Assembly (NCBI GenBank): GCA_003456035.1
Contig: DMPJ01000138.1
Location: 14,020 to 19,306 of the forward strand
Reading direction: 5' to 3'
Length of the DNA stretch: 5,287 nt
Origin: Planktothrix sp. UBA8402
GTDB taxonomy: Bacteria > Cyanobacteriota > Cyanobacteriia > Cyanobacteriales > Microcoleaceae
Positions 1 through 5,287 of the stretch are shown piece by piece. The position numbers and the translations under genes are program-made. Under the pieces are notes generated by a model. It did no database searches. It was given only the letters and a program-made list of their open reading frames with translations, and was not told the DNA's origin. Every line of letters begins with the position of its first letter. The stretch's first letter is position 1.

Positions 1-263
1 TTAACTTGTTTGCGGAATTGCTTCTCTAATTGATCATTGGGAATATATTCACTCACAATCCTAACATTAGGATATATTTGCATATAATCATTCAAGGAAT
101 CTTGCATCATGTCCTTGATTTTGTCCTCAAAGGAATGCCAAACCAAAATTTGCCCCTCAACAGATTGCGATTGAGACTGAGATATTTTGTCTGCATCCTT
201 GGGACTGCAACTGGTCAGAAATATTAATCCTAAGATAATTAACTGCAAAAAACAATAACGCAA
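1..263 (-). CDS. ABC transporter extracellular solute-binding lipoprotein (family 1, MalE-like), 3' end outside window
   Basis: An open frame of 87 complete codons runs from a TTG at 263 to the left edge without a stop. There is no ATG before codon 52, so an ATG-based search misses it. The only early starts are TTG codons. An in-frame TAG lies four codons upstream, and AGGA sits 7 nt before the TTG at 263, with GGGAG slightly further upstream. The product begins with a short Arg-containing n-region, a hydrophobic stretch (about residues 4-17) and the lipobox LTSC with Cys19, so it should be lipidated and anchored in the membrane. A Ser/Gln-rich linker (28-34) leads into GQILVWHSFED, the first beta strand typical of family 1 sugar-type binding proteins, then YPNVRIVSEYIPNDQLEKQF, which fits the second strand and helix. 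By family it would deliver a solute, often a sugar or polyol, to an ABC permease. The ligand cannot be told from this fragment, and no permease gene is in view. Confidence 0.8.
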   Translation of the reverse strand, partial: MRYCFLQLIILGLIFLTSCSPKDADKISQSQSQSVEGQILVWHSFEDKIKDMMQDSLNDYMQIYPNVRIVSEYIPNDQLEKQFRKQV

Positions 264-298
264 TTGATTTTCCTACTCCCTAAATTAAATATTGAAAC

Positions 299-331
299 AT
301 TCTATAGCAATCAGCCGTTTACTCTTGACAA
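299..331 (-). promoter_or_regulatory. Candidate promoter of the solute-binding protein gene
   Basis: On the minus strand TTGTCA (326-331, one mismatch to TTGACA) is followed by TATAGAAT (299-306), which contains TATAGA and TAGAAT as possible -10 boxes. The spacer is 19-21 nt, longer than ideal. A start near 293 would give a leader of about 30 nt that holds the GGGAG/AGGA ribosome site. This is inferred from consensus only. Confidence 0.35.
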
Positions 332-334
332 CTT

Positions 335-358
335 CTTTGTGTCTTTGTGCCTTTGTGG
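335..358. repeat. Tandem octamer repeat, three units of CTTTGTGN
   Basis: Three consecutive 8-bp units (335-342, 343-350, 351-358) read CTTTGTG followed by T, C and G respectively. From memory, runs of this kind are scattered between genes in several cyanobacterial genomes, but this was not checked here. It lies upstream of the candidate promoter of the solute-binding protein gene. No coding potential is credible. Confidence 0.6.
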
Positions 359-389
359 TTAAATTAACCCCAACCCTAACTATAAAACA

Positions 390-421
390 AGCGATCGCCT
401 TTTTCAATAAAAGCGATCGCT
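390..421 (-). terminator. HIP1-based hairpin, possible second terminator downstream of ndhD
   Basis: Two GCGATCGC octamers (391-398 and 413-420) form an inverted repeat. Read on the minus strand, AGCGATCG plus CTTTT pairs with AAAAG plus CGATCGCT around an ATTGA loop, giving 13 pairs with one bulged G. A T-rich run (TGTTTTATAG) follows. ndhD is transcribed toward it from the right, so it may end ndhD transcripts and insulate the next minus-strand gene. GCGATCGC is the abundant HIP1 palindrome of cyanobacteria, so single copies are expected; their pairing into one hairpin is what suggests a terminator. Confidence 0.45.
391..420. repeat. Pair of HIP1 octamers (GCGATCGC)
   Basis: Exact HIP1 palindromes occur at 391-398 and 413-420, separated by 14 nt. 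HIP1 is strongly over-represented in many cyanobacterial genomes and is the best sequence marker of the host group in this window. Confidence 0.9.
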
Positions 422-439
422 ATTTTAAAATCAACCAAA

Positions 440-454
440 AGAAACCGGGTTTCT
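440..454 (-). terminator. Palindrome directly after the ndhD stop, possible terminator
   Basis: AGAAACC (440-446) and GGTTTCT (448-454) are perfect inverted arms around a single base. As RNA a 6-bp stem with a 3-nt loop is possible. On the minus strand it begins 2 nt after the ndhD TAG and is followed by TTTGGTTGATTTT, a T-rich tail. The short stem makes it a weak terminator alone. The same GAAACC/GGTTTC pairing recurs inside the end of ndhD (473-496), so it may instead be a dispersed palindromic repeat. Confidence 0.35.
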
Positions 455-456
455 GT

Positions 457-2145
457 CTATTTCAACATTCCTGAAACCGAAGCCACTTCGGGTTTCGCAA
501 TCCGAGGAGCCATAAATCCTTTCGCATACAAATCAGGATTTGATGCCGCCACTTGAGCATAAGAATCACGCATCTGAGTATTCAGGGCAACGGTTGTGGC
601 ATCATAAACCCTAGTTACCATTTTAGGATATAACCCAATTCCCACAATCAGTACCAAGAAACAGGCAGAAATAAACACCTCCCGGGGTTTAGCATCACTA
701 AAAGTAGCTTCCGAGGGTAGCACACAACTGGTTCCAAAACAAACCGCTTCTTGGTCATCAGAATTTTGTGAACTTGCATCACCCAACATACAAGCAGGGG
801 CTTCACCCGTTGCATAGAATAACTGACGCAGCATCGACAGTAAATAAATTGGGGTCAGAACTAATCCCACACCCGCCAAAGCCACCAGCACCACTCGGAA
901 AGTCGTGCTATAAATATCACTGGTAGCGATACCAATAAACACCAACACCTCACTAGCAAAGCCACTCATCCCAGGTAATGCTAGAGATGCCATCACCCCG
1001 GCGGTAAACAGAGTAAAGACTTTCGGCATCACCTTACCGATATAACCCATCTCATCCAAGGCGAGGGTATGGGTGCGGTCATAAGTAACACCCGCCAGGA
1101 AGAACAGCACCGCCGAAATTAGACCGTGAGAGATCATTTGTAACAATGCTCCACTCACCCCAATATCCGTAAACGAAGCAATTCCCAGCAACACAAATCC
1201 CATGTGAGACACAGAGGAATAGGCCAGGCGGCGCTTCATATTCGATTGGCCAAAGGAATTTAATCCCCCATAAACAATATTGACAACGCCTAAAATCGCC
1301 AAAATCGGGGCAAAGTAGATATGGGCATCGGGTAGCATTCCCATATTCACCCGAATCAGACCGTATCCCCCCATCTTTAAGAGCACTCCAGCCAAAATCA
1401 TCGAAACCGGAGCCGAGGCTTCACCATGAGCGTCCGGGAGCCAAGTGTGTAGGGGGAAAACCGCCAGTTTCAAGCCAAAGGCGATTAATAACCCGGCATA
1501 CATAAATAATTCTAGGGTGAGAGGATAATCCTTCAGACCCAGTTCCACCATATCGAAGGTTAAGGGGCCACCGCCATAGAAAGCCATTGCCAAGGCAGCC
1601 ACCAGGATAAATAAAGAGGCAGCAGCCGTATATAATAAAAATTTAGTCGCGGCGTAACGGCGTTTTGGCCCGCCCCAAATAGAAACTAACAGATACACCG
1701 GAATTAATTCCAGTTCCCAGACAATAAATAGCAGCAGCAAGTCTTGGGCAACGAACACCCCGATTTGAGCCGAATACAGCAGCAACATCAGGAAGTAGAA
1801 CAGACGAGGTTTTTGATCAACCTGCCATGCTGCAAATATAGATAGGGTTGTGACCAGTCCAGCCAGAAGTACCAGGGGAAGGGAAATACCGTCTACTGAG
1901 ACAGCCCAGTTTAAACCCAATTGCGGCGCCCAGGGAAACTTTTCCACCAGTTGGAAATTTGCACTGCTGGGGTCGTAATACTTCCAGAAGACATAGCACA
2001 TTAATAATAAGTCGGCGATGCCTACACCCAGGGCATACCAGCGCAACTGTTTGCCGTTTTGATCAGGCAGTACAGGAATTAGCGCCGAAGCAACAAGTGG
2101 GAGCAGGACTATCGTAGTCAGCCAGGGAAATTGATCCGCCATCAT
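457..2145 (-). CDS. ndhD: NAD(P)H-quinone oxidoreductase subunit 4 (NdhD, NdhD2-like)
   Basis: This 562-residue membrane protein is an antiporter-like, proton-pumping subunit of the thylakoid/plasma membrane NDH-1 complex, which passes electrons from reduced ferredoxin to plastoquinone in respiration and cyclic flow. Homologues have 14 transmembrane helices. Key ionisable residues are present: Glu144 in [10 protein letters not shown], Lys226 in [20 protein letters not shown], Lys257 in LLKMGGYG and Glu399 in GFASEV. These match the proton-channel residues of E. coli NuoM. The quinol-oxidase-family segment [14 protein letters not shown] is at 304-317. At about 446-486 there is a long polar loop with Cys452, Cys469 and Cys474 that shorter NdhD1 proteins (about 525 residues) lack. 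Length, ASAPVSM in place of ATAPAHM, and the absence of an adjacent ndhF favour the stand-alone NdhD2 type over the ndhF-linked NdhD1, NdhD3 or NdhD4; this sub-assignment is from memory. Two consecutive ATGs (2145, 2142) are possible starts and neither has a clear Shine-Dalgarno sequence. The gene ends with TAG at 457-459. Confidence 0.95.
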   Translation of the reverse strand: MMADQFPWLTTIVLLPLVASALIPVLPDQNGKQLRWYALGVGIADLLLMCYVFWKYYDPSSANFQLVEKFPWAPQLGLNWAVSVDGISLPLVLLAGLVTTLSIFAAWQVDQKPRLFYFLMLLLYSAQIGVFVAQDLLLLFIVWELELIPVYLLVSIWGGPKRRYAATKFLLYTAAASLFILVAALAMAFYGGGPLTFDMVELGLKDYPLTLELFMYAGLLIAFGLKLAVFPLHTWLPDAHGEASAPVSMILAGVLLKMGGYGLIRVNMGMLPDAHIYFAPILAILGVVNIVYGGLNSFGQSNMKRRLAYSSVSHMGFVLLGIASFTDIGVSGALLQMISHGLISAVLFFLAGVTYDRTHTLALDEMGYIGKVMPKVFTLFTAGVMASLALPGMSGFASEVLVFIGIATSDIYSTTFRVVLVALAGVGLVLTPIYLLSMLRQLFYATGEAPACMLGDASSQNSDDQEAVCFGTSCVLPSEATFSDAKPREVFISACFLVLIVGIGLYPKMVTRVYDATTVALNTQMRDSYAQVAASNPDLYAKGFMAPRIAKPEVASVSGMLK

Positions 2146-2181
2146 GACAGTAAGAACAAATACTTATTTTTGAATGATGGC

Positions 2182-2187
2182 ATTGTA
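2182..2187 (-). promoter_or_regulatory. Candidate -10 box of ndhD
   Basis: TACAAT on the minus strand (5 of 6 to TATAAT) would place transcription start near 2175 and give a leader of about 30 nt. No good -35 hexamer lies 16-18 nt upstream, which would fit an activator-dependent promoter. It rests on consensus match alone. Confidence 0.25.
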
Positions 2188-2227
2188 CTAAATTTTGTAA
2201 CGATTTGTATATAAAATTTTACCTGAG

Positions 2228-2242
2228 ATAATCATTGATTAT
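2228..2242. promoter_or_regulatory. LysR-type dyad (T-N11-A) upstream of ndhD
   Basis: ATAATCA and TGATTAT are perfect inverted arms around one central T at 2235, and the dyad contains the T-N11-A pattern (2229 and 2241) of LysR-family sites. Its centre is about 60 bp upstream of the start predicted from the TACAAT box, the usual position of a LysR recognition site. Cyanobacterial LysR proteins such as NdhR/CcmR and CmpR control ndh and carbon-uptake genes, but the site may be chance in AT-rich DNA. Confidence 0.3.
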
Positions 2243-2293
2243 AGTCTATTAATCCTGGTATTGCATAGATTTTAATCAATTATTAAGACAAAA

Positions 2294-2341
2294 TCCGATT
2301 ATATTTGATAATTTCCAGCCTCAAAATCAAATATAATCGGA
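2294..2341. repeat. Perfect 16-bp inverted repeat with 16-nt loop
   Basis: The arm TCCGATTATATTTGAT (2294-2309) has an exact reverse complement at 2326-2341, separated by 16 nt (2310-2325). On the minus strand the C/G-containing base of the stem is followed directly by TTTTGTCTTAAT, as in a Rho-independent terminator. On the plus strand the flank is ATTAGGG with no T-run. It lies between divergent ndhD and the SDR gene and ends about 55 bp before the SDR start codon. It could be a minus-strand terminator, an operator for the SDR gene, or a small mobile palindrome; no target-site duplication is visible. Confidence 0.8.
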
Positions 2342-2365
2342 ATTAGGGAAGCGTTCATGAACTAA

Positions 2366-2371
2366 TATTAT
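2366..2371 (+). promoter_or_regulatory. Candidate -10 box of the SDR gene
   Basis: TATTAT lies in an AT-rich run with overlapping alternatives (TAATAT at 2363, TAAAAT at 2372). Start near 2378 would leave a leader of about 19 nt with AAGG (2387-2390), 6 nt before the ATG. No convincing -35 exists; the 16-bp inverted repeat ends where one would begin. The palindrome GTTCATGAAC (2353-2362) sits just upstream. Confidence 0.25.
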
Positions 2372-2396
2372 TAAAATATTGCTCTCAAGGTTTTTT

Positions 2397-3233
2397 ATGT
2401 TATCAAAGTGTGCCATCGTTACCGGGGGAACTCGTGGAATCGGTTTAGGTATATCTGAGCAGCTTGCCCAAGATGGATATAATCTCATATTGGGTTTTAA
2501 TGCCAATGAACACGCCGCCCAAGAAGCTAGAGAAAAGCTAACATCAACCTATAGAATTAAAGTTTACACGATTAAAGGAGATGTGGCTTCTGCTAATACT
2601 ATTGACCAAATGTTTGAATGTGTAGAGCAGAATTTTGCCGGGAAACTTACGGCTTTCGTACATAATGCCGGATTATGGGTTGGTGGAACAACAACTGCTG
2701 ATTCTAGCGAAGCTCAAGAAGCTGCACAAATTCCCCATCAGGTGTTAGCAGATGGGAGTTTTTCTACATTTGTTCAGTATGACTACTATCAAAATGTCTA
2801 TCCTAAATGCTTTATTCGTTGTGTCGAAAAAGCCTTAAATTATATGGAAGATGGTAAGGGTTATATTGTTGCCATATCTGCTGTTGGCTGTAATCTTTTA
2901 CAAAAACCCATGCTAAGTTATGATATGCCTGGCCCGGCTAAAGCTGCAATGGAATATTTAACCCGATACTATGCCAAAAAACTAACCTCTCGGAAAATTA
3001 CGGTTAATGCAGTTATTCCAGGGTTTACTAAAACGGAAGTATGGGATTTTTTTGCTGATAAATATGGGGGAATAGAGAGTGAAGTGATGCAAAAAAGGAT
3101 TGCGAATACTCCCATGCAGCGTTGGTTATTACCAACAGAAATTGGCAAGGTTGTCGCGTTTTTATGTTCACCGCAAGCCGCTTTAATTACAGGAGTTGCG
3201 ATACCCGTTGATGGAGGTTTACATCTTTTTTAA
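2397..3233 (+). CDS. Atypical short-chain dehydrogenase/reductase with FabI/FabL-like Y-x6-K site
   Basis: This is a 278-residue, soluble, NAD(P)-dependent Rossmann oxidoreductase. The ATG at 2397 is preferred over an in-frame TTG at 2379 because AAGG lies 6 nt upstream and the reading begins MLSKCAIVTGG as SDRs normally do. The cofactor motif TGGTRGIG is at 9-16, the adenine-site GDV at 61-63, HNAG at 89-92, a Ser in the strand before the active site at 161, and PGF at 208-210. VDGG at 271-274 ends the protein. The catalytic Tyr175 and Lys182 are separated by six residues (YDMPGPAK) rather than three. That spacing is the hallmark of the enoyl-ACP reductases FabI and FabL, while the TGxxxGxG motif is that of classical SDRs and FabL. 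Between HNAG and the conserved Asn133 there are roughly 15-20 extra residues, possibly a substrate lid. Enoyl or ketoacyl reduction is plausible, but the substrate is unknown. It converges with the monooxygenase gene. Confidence 0.88.
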   Translation: MLSKCAIVTGGTRGIGLGISEQLAQDGYNLILGFNANEHAAQEAREKLTSTYRIKVYTIKGDVASANTIDQMFECVEQNFAGKLTAFVHNAGLWVGGTTTADSSEAQEAAQIPHQVLADGSFSTFVQYDYYQNVYPKCFIRCVEKALNYMEDGKGYIVAISAVGCNLLQKPMLSYDMPGPAKAAMEYLTRYYAKKLTSRKITVNAVIPGFTKTEVWDFFADKYGGIESEVMQKRIANTPMQRWLLPTEIGKVVAFLCSPQAALITGVAIPVDGGLHLF

Positions 3234-3238
3234 TTCAC

Positions 3239-4603
3239 TTAAACCATTACTTTCCCTGCTATTAACAGGACTATCACAATTAAACCTATCGCCATTCCCC
3301 ATAATTGTCTTTCCTGTGCTTTCCATTGCGTCTCAATTTCTGCATAACCCACATCAGCCTGATTCAGTTGCAGTAAAGCTGGTTTAGGGAATATTTTGGG
3401 GAGTAACTTATGAAACAGAGAGAGGGTGATAACCTTAGCAAAAAACACAATATTTCCGGCTCGTTTATTCCCACCAAAACCCTGTTCAGATAATCGACCA
3501 ATGGCATCCGTATCGGGTTTTCGTGCTAACGTATAGGCAGGTAAAGCCGTTGGCAAATTGTTATTATGAGCTTCCAAAATTTCTGCTAATATCCGACAAC
3601 TTTCTAGGGCGACATTACATCCTTGACCTAAAGATGCCCACACAGAATGAGCCGCATCTCCAACTAAAACCACAGAATTTCCAGCATGGAAATGATTACA
3701 AATTGTTGTGATTCCCCCTAATGATACTTTTTGTGCGAGTAAATCCTCAACCCAGTCCTGGGGTATAGGTTTTCCCATAAAAATATCAGGAAACTTGGCA
3801 GAAAATAAAGCATTAATATCATTTTCAGTCTTAATTTTATCAAAGGTAATTTCGGATTGCTGGGGAAGGATTAAAACCCCCGTGAGAGTACCATCTGGGT
3901 TAGGCGGTGCAAGCATGGTTACGGGTTGGGTGTTCGGCCAAGTATGGAAACATTCTTCCCAATCTGGAGTAGAGTTGGTAAAGTTTGTGGCTTTTCCCAA
4001 TTGACAAATTTTAAAAGTCATCTGATCATGATTTTGATCAGCGCTAAATTCATCAAACTGCTGAACTATTATTTCTCTAACGGTACTGAAAACTCCATCC
4101 GCACCCACGAGTAAATCAAAGGATTGAGAAACTTGTTTTTCCTCTATTTGAAAAGTGGCTAATTTTTGTTCAAAATTAATCCCTTCTAAACGATGATTAA
4201 AATAGTATTTAATGTGTTCAGGAAAGCGAGTGATTCCCTCCTTTAATAGATGTTGTGCCAAAATATTCCGATTTACTGAGACGGCTTCACTAAAGCCAGG
4301 ACTTTTTTTGGCTCCCTTTGTGCTGTGTCTAACATTACCTTTGAGAACAACACTCTGTTCCGTTGGTAACGTGACTCCGGCTTGTTTCAGAGCCCTTAGA
4401 CCCCGCGAAAATAGGACAATATTATAACTCCGTCTGTTCTGATTATCATTTAATTGGGAGTAAGAATCTCGGCGCTCATAAACCGAAACTTTCCAGTTCA
4501 TCTGGGCTAAAATTAATGCCATTAGGGTTCCCGTGGGGCCAGCCCCAACAACAATGGCGGTCTGATTTTGAGCAGCAACTTCTGTACTATCAGAAAATGT
4601 CAT
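3239..4603 (-). CDS. FAD-dependent aromatic-type monooxygenase, kynurenine 3-monooxygenase-like, with C-terminal membrane anchor
   Basis: This is a 454-residue group A flavoprotein hydroxylase that should use NAD(P)H and O2. The ATG at 4603 is preferred; a TTG at 4612 would add three residues, and neither has a strong ribosome site. The dinucleotide-binding motif VVGAGPTG is at 18-25 with Glu43 (YERR) binding the ribose. RRSYNIVLFSRGLRAL (57-72) matches the RSINLALSxRG signature of kynurenine 3-monooxygenase. VGADGVFSTVR (166-176) is the DG motif and GDAAHSVWASLGQGCN (315-330) the GD/flavin motif. VSVNRNILAQHLL and AYTLARKPDTDAI also follow the bacterial kynurenine enzyme. A hydrophobic stretch at about 434-450 forms a C-terminal membrane helix. 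The substrate is uncertain, because the residues I recall as binding kynurenine (Arg84, Tyr98 in Pseudomonas) do not align clearly. Probably co-transcribed with the RbgA gene 33 bp upstream; its stop is 5 bp from that of the convergent SDR gene. Confidence 0.88.
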   Translation of the reverse strand: MTFSDSTEVAAQNQTAIVVGAGPTGTLMALILAQMNWKVSVYERRDSYSQLNDNQNRRSYNIVLFSRGLRALKQAGVTLPTEQSVVLKGNVRHSTKGAKKSPGFSEAVSVNRNILAQHLLKEGITRFPEHIKYYFNHRLEGINFEQKLATFQIEEKQVSQSFDLLVGADGVFSTVREIIVQQFDEFSADQNHDQMTFKICQLGKATNFTNSTPDWEECFHTWPNTQPVTMLAPPNPDGTLTGVLILPQQSEITFDKIKTENDINALFSAKFPDIFMGKPIPQDWVEDLLAQKVSLGGITTICNHFHAGNSVVLVGDAAHSVWASLGQGCNVALESCRILAEILEAHNNNLPTALPAYTLARKPDTDAIGRLSEQGFGGNKRAGNIVFFAKVITLSLFHKLLPKIFPKPALLQLNQADVGYAEIETQWKAQERQLWGMAIGLIVIVLLIAGKVMV

Positions 4604-4636
4604 GGCTATCAACTCATGCTTTAAATTGACTGAAAA

Positions 4637-5287
4637 CTAAACATTAGGCGGTAACTCTAAGGCAATATTTCCTAATAAACCCTTGCGAAAATCATTTAAC
4701 ATTTGACGGGCAGTTCTTTCGATATCTCCTTTATGCTTATATTCTGCCAATTCCTGTAAATAGACATCTCCATTCAGAGCCGTAAACTCTAATTGATATC
4801 GGGAAACCAACAAATGCTGTAAATTAAAATCTTGTAACAACTCGATTAATACCGTAGCAACTTGTCGATTTTCATAAGAAGCTTCCCCAATATCTTCACA
4901 AATTGCCAACTTTAAAGCATCTTCCTGTTTGTTAAGTCTGGTCGGAATTACTCCAGGAGCATCCAATAATTCCAGACTATCGGAAATTCTCACCCATTTC
5001 AAATGACGAGTCACCCCCGCCCGTCTAGCACTATCCACAATTCGCCGATTCAATAACCGATTAATTAACGCCGATTTTCCCACATTTGGAAAACCAATCA
5101 CCACCGCCCGCACAGGACGGGGTAACATCCCCCTTGAGGTTCGTTTTTCATTCATTTGTACCCCGGCGACTTGGGCAGCTTTCGCCACCGCATCTACCCC
5201 ATTTCCTAACCTAGAATTCGTAAAATAAGCCGTTTCCCCCTGTTCCTCAAACCATTCCTCCCACTGTCTCTGAATATGAGAGGGAAT
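4637..5287 (-). CDS. rbgA: Ribosome biogenesis GTPase RbgA/YlqF, 5' end outside window
   Basis: The frame is open from the right edge (5287) to TAG at 4637-4639, giving the last 216 residues. A GTG at 5188 is internal, because conserved-type sequence continues upstream of it to the edge, so it is not the true start. RbgA is a circularly permuted GTPase needed for late assembly of the large ribosomal subunit. In the visible part, numbered from the first residue, G1 is GFPNVGKS (65-72), the G2 Thr is at 93 (GVTR) and G3 is DAPG (109-112). The G4 NKxD motif, which precedes G1 in this permuted family, must lie outside the window; about 70 residues are missing by comparison with the usual 280-290. 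The C-terminal helical domain ends in RQMLNDFRKGLLGNIALELP (194-213), typical of the family and used for ribosome binding. It is cytoplasmic and heads the pair with the downstream monooxygenase gene. Confidence 0.92.
   Translation of the reverse strand: MPSHIQRQWEEWFEEQGETAYFTNSRLGNGVDAVAKAAQVAGVQMNEKRTSRGMLPRPVRAVVIGFPNVGKSALINRLLNRRIVDSARRAGVTRHLKWVRISDSLELLDAPGVIPTRLNKQEDALKLAICEDIGEASYENRQVATVLIELLQDFNLQHLLVSRYQLEFTALNGDVYLQELAEYKHKGDIERTARQMLNDFRKGLLGNIALELPPNV

Noticed and set aside
30..227. Plus-strand 65-residue frame opposite the lipoprotein gene
   Set aside because: It is antisense to a frame with a clear lipobox and binding-protein core and resembles no family.
325..330. Perfect TTGACA on the plus strand
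   Set aside because: No -10 box lies 16-18 nt downstream and no plus-strand gene follows.
292..474. Plus-strand 60-residue frame with a signal-peptide-like start
   Set aside because: It begins at TTG, runs through the tandem repeat, HIP1 sites and terminator palindromes, and ends inside the antisense of ndhD. The hydrophobic stretch comes from the repeat, and no ribosome site supports it.
2199..2225. NtcA-like GTA...TAC upstream of ndhD
   Set aside because: The half-sites are separated by 10 nt, not the consensus 8, and AT-rich DNA gives such matches easily.
4022..4041. CTGATCA/TGATCAG inverted repeat
   Set aside because: A 7-bp arm pair inside the monooxygenase coding sequence, produced by repeated Asp-Gln/His-Asp-Gln codons, with no sign of function.
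3708..4427. Plus-strand frames opposite the monooxygenase
   Set aside because: The minus frame carries all flavoprotein motifs without a break; these are shadows.

Overview
The window is from a cyanobacterium. The signs are paired GCGATCGC (HIP1) octamers, an NdhD subunit of the photosynthetic/respiratory NDH-1 complex, AT-rich intergenic DNA and short dispersed-type repeats of the sort common in filamentous or colonial cyanobacteria. I cannot name the genus with confidence; an Oscillatoriales-like filamentous form is a guess.

Layout. Positions 1-263 hold the 5' part of a minus-strand gene for a lipoprotein solute-binding component of an ABC importer. It starts at TTG and runs off the left edge. 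Positions 264-456 hold no gene but carry a candidate promoter, a tandem octamer repeat and two terminator-like hairpins, one built from a pair of HIP1 sites. ndhD (minus, 457-2145) is complete and of the 560-residue NdhD2-like type. The divergent spacer 2146-2396 contains no gene but has a LysR-type dyad, a perfect 16-bp inverted repeat with a 16-nt loop, and a palindrome. A plus-strand SDR oxidoreductase with a FabI/FabL-like Y-x6-K site (2397-3233) meets, tail to tail with 5 bp between stop codons, a minus-strand kynurenine-3-monooxygenase-like FAD hydroxylase (3239-4603). Upstream of the latter, 33 bp away on the same strand, is the 3' part of the circularly permuted ribosome-assembly GTPase RbgA/YlqF (4637-5287), which runs off the right edge.

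How the parts relate. RbgA and the monooxygenase are probably co-transcribed. The SDR and the monooxygenase are both redox enzymes and share a 3' border, but nothing in the sequence proves a common pathway. There is no clear terminator between them, so their transcripts may overlap. The 16-bp hairpin upstream of the SDR is oriented so that it could stop such an antisense transcript before it reaches ndhD. I see no previously undescribed multi-gene system here. The most unusual items are the perfect inverted repeat, the atypical SDR and the monooxygenase whose substrate is uncertain.
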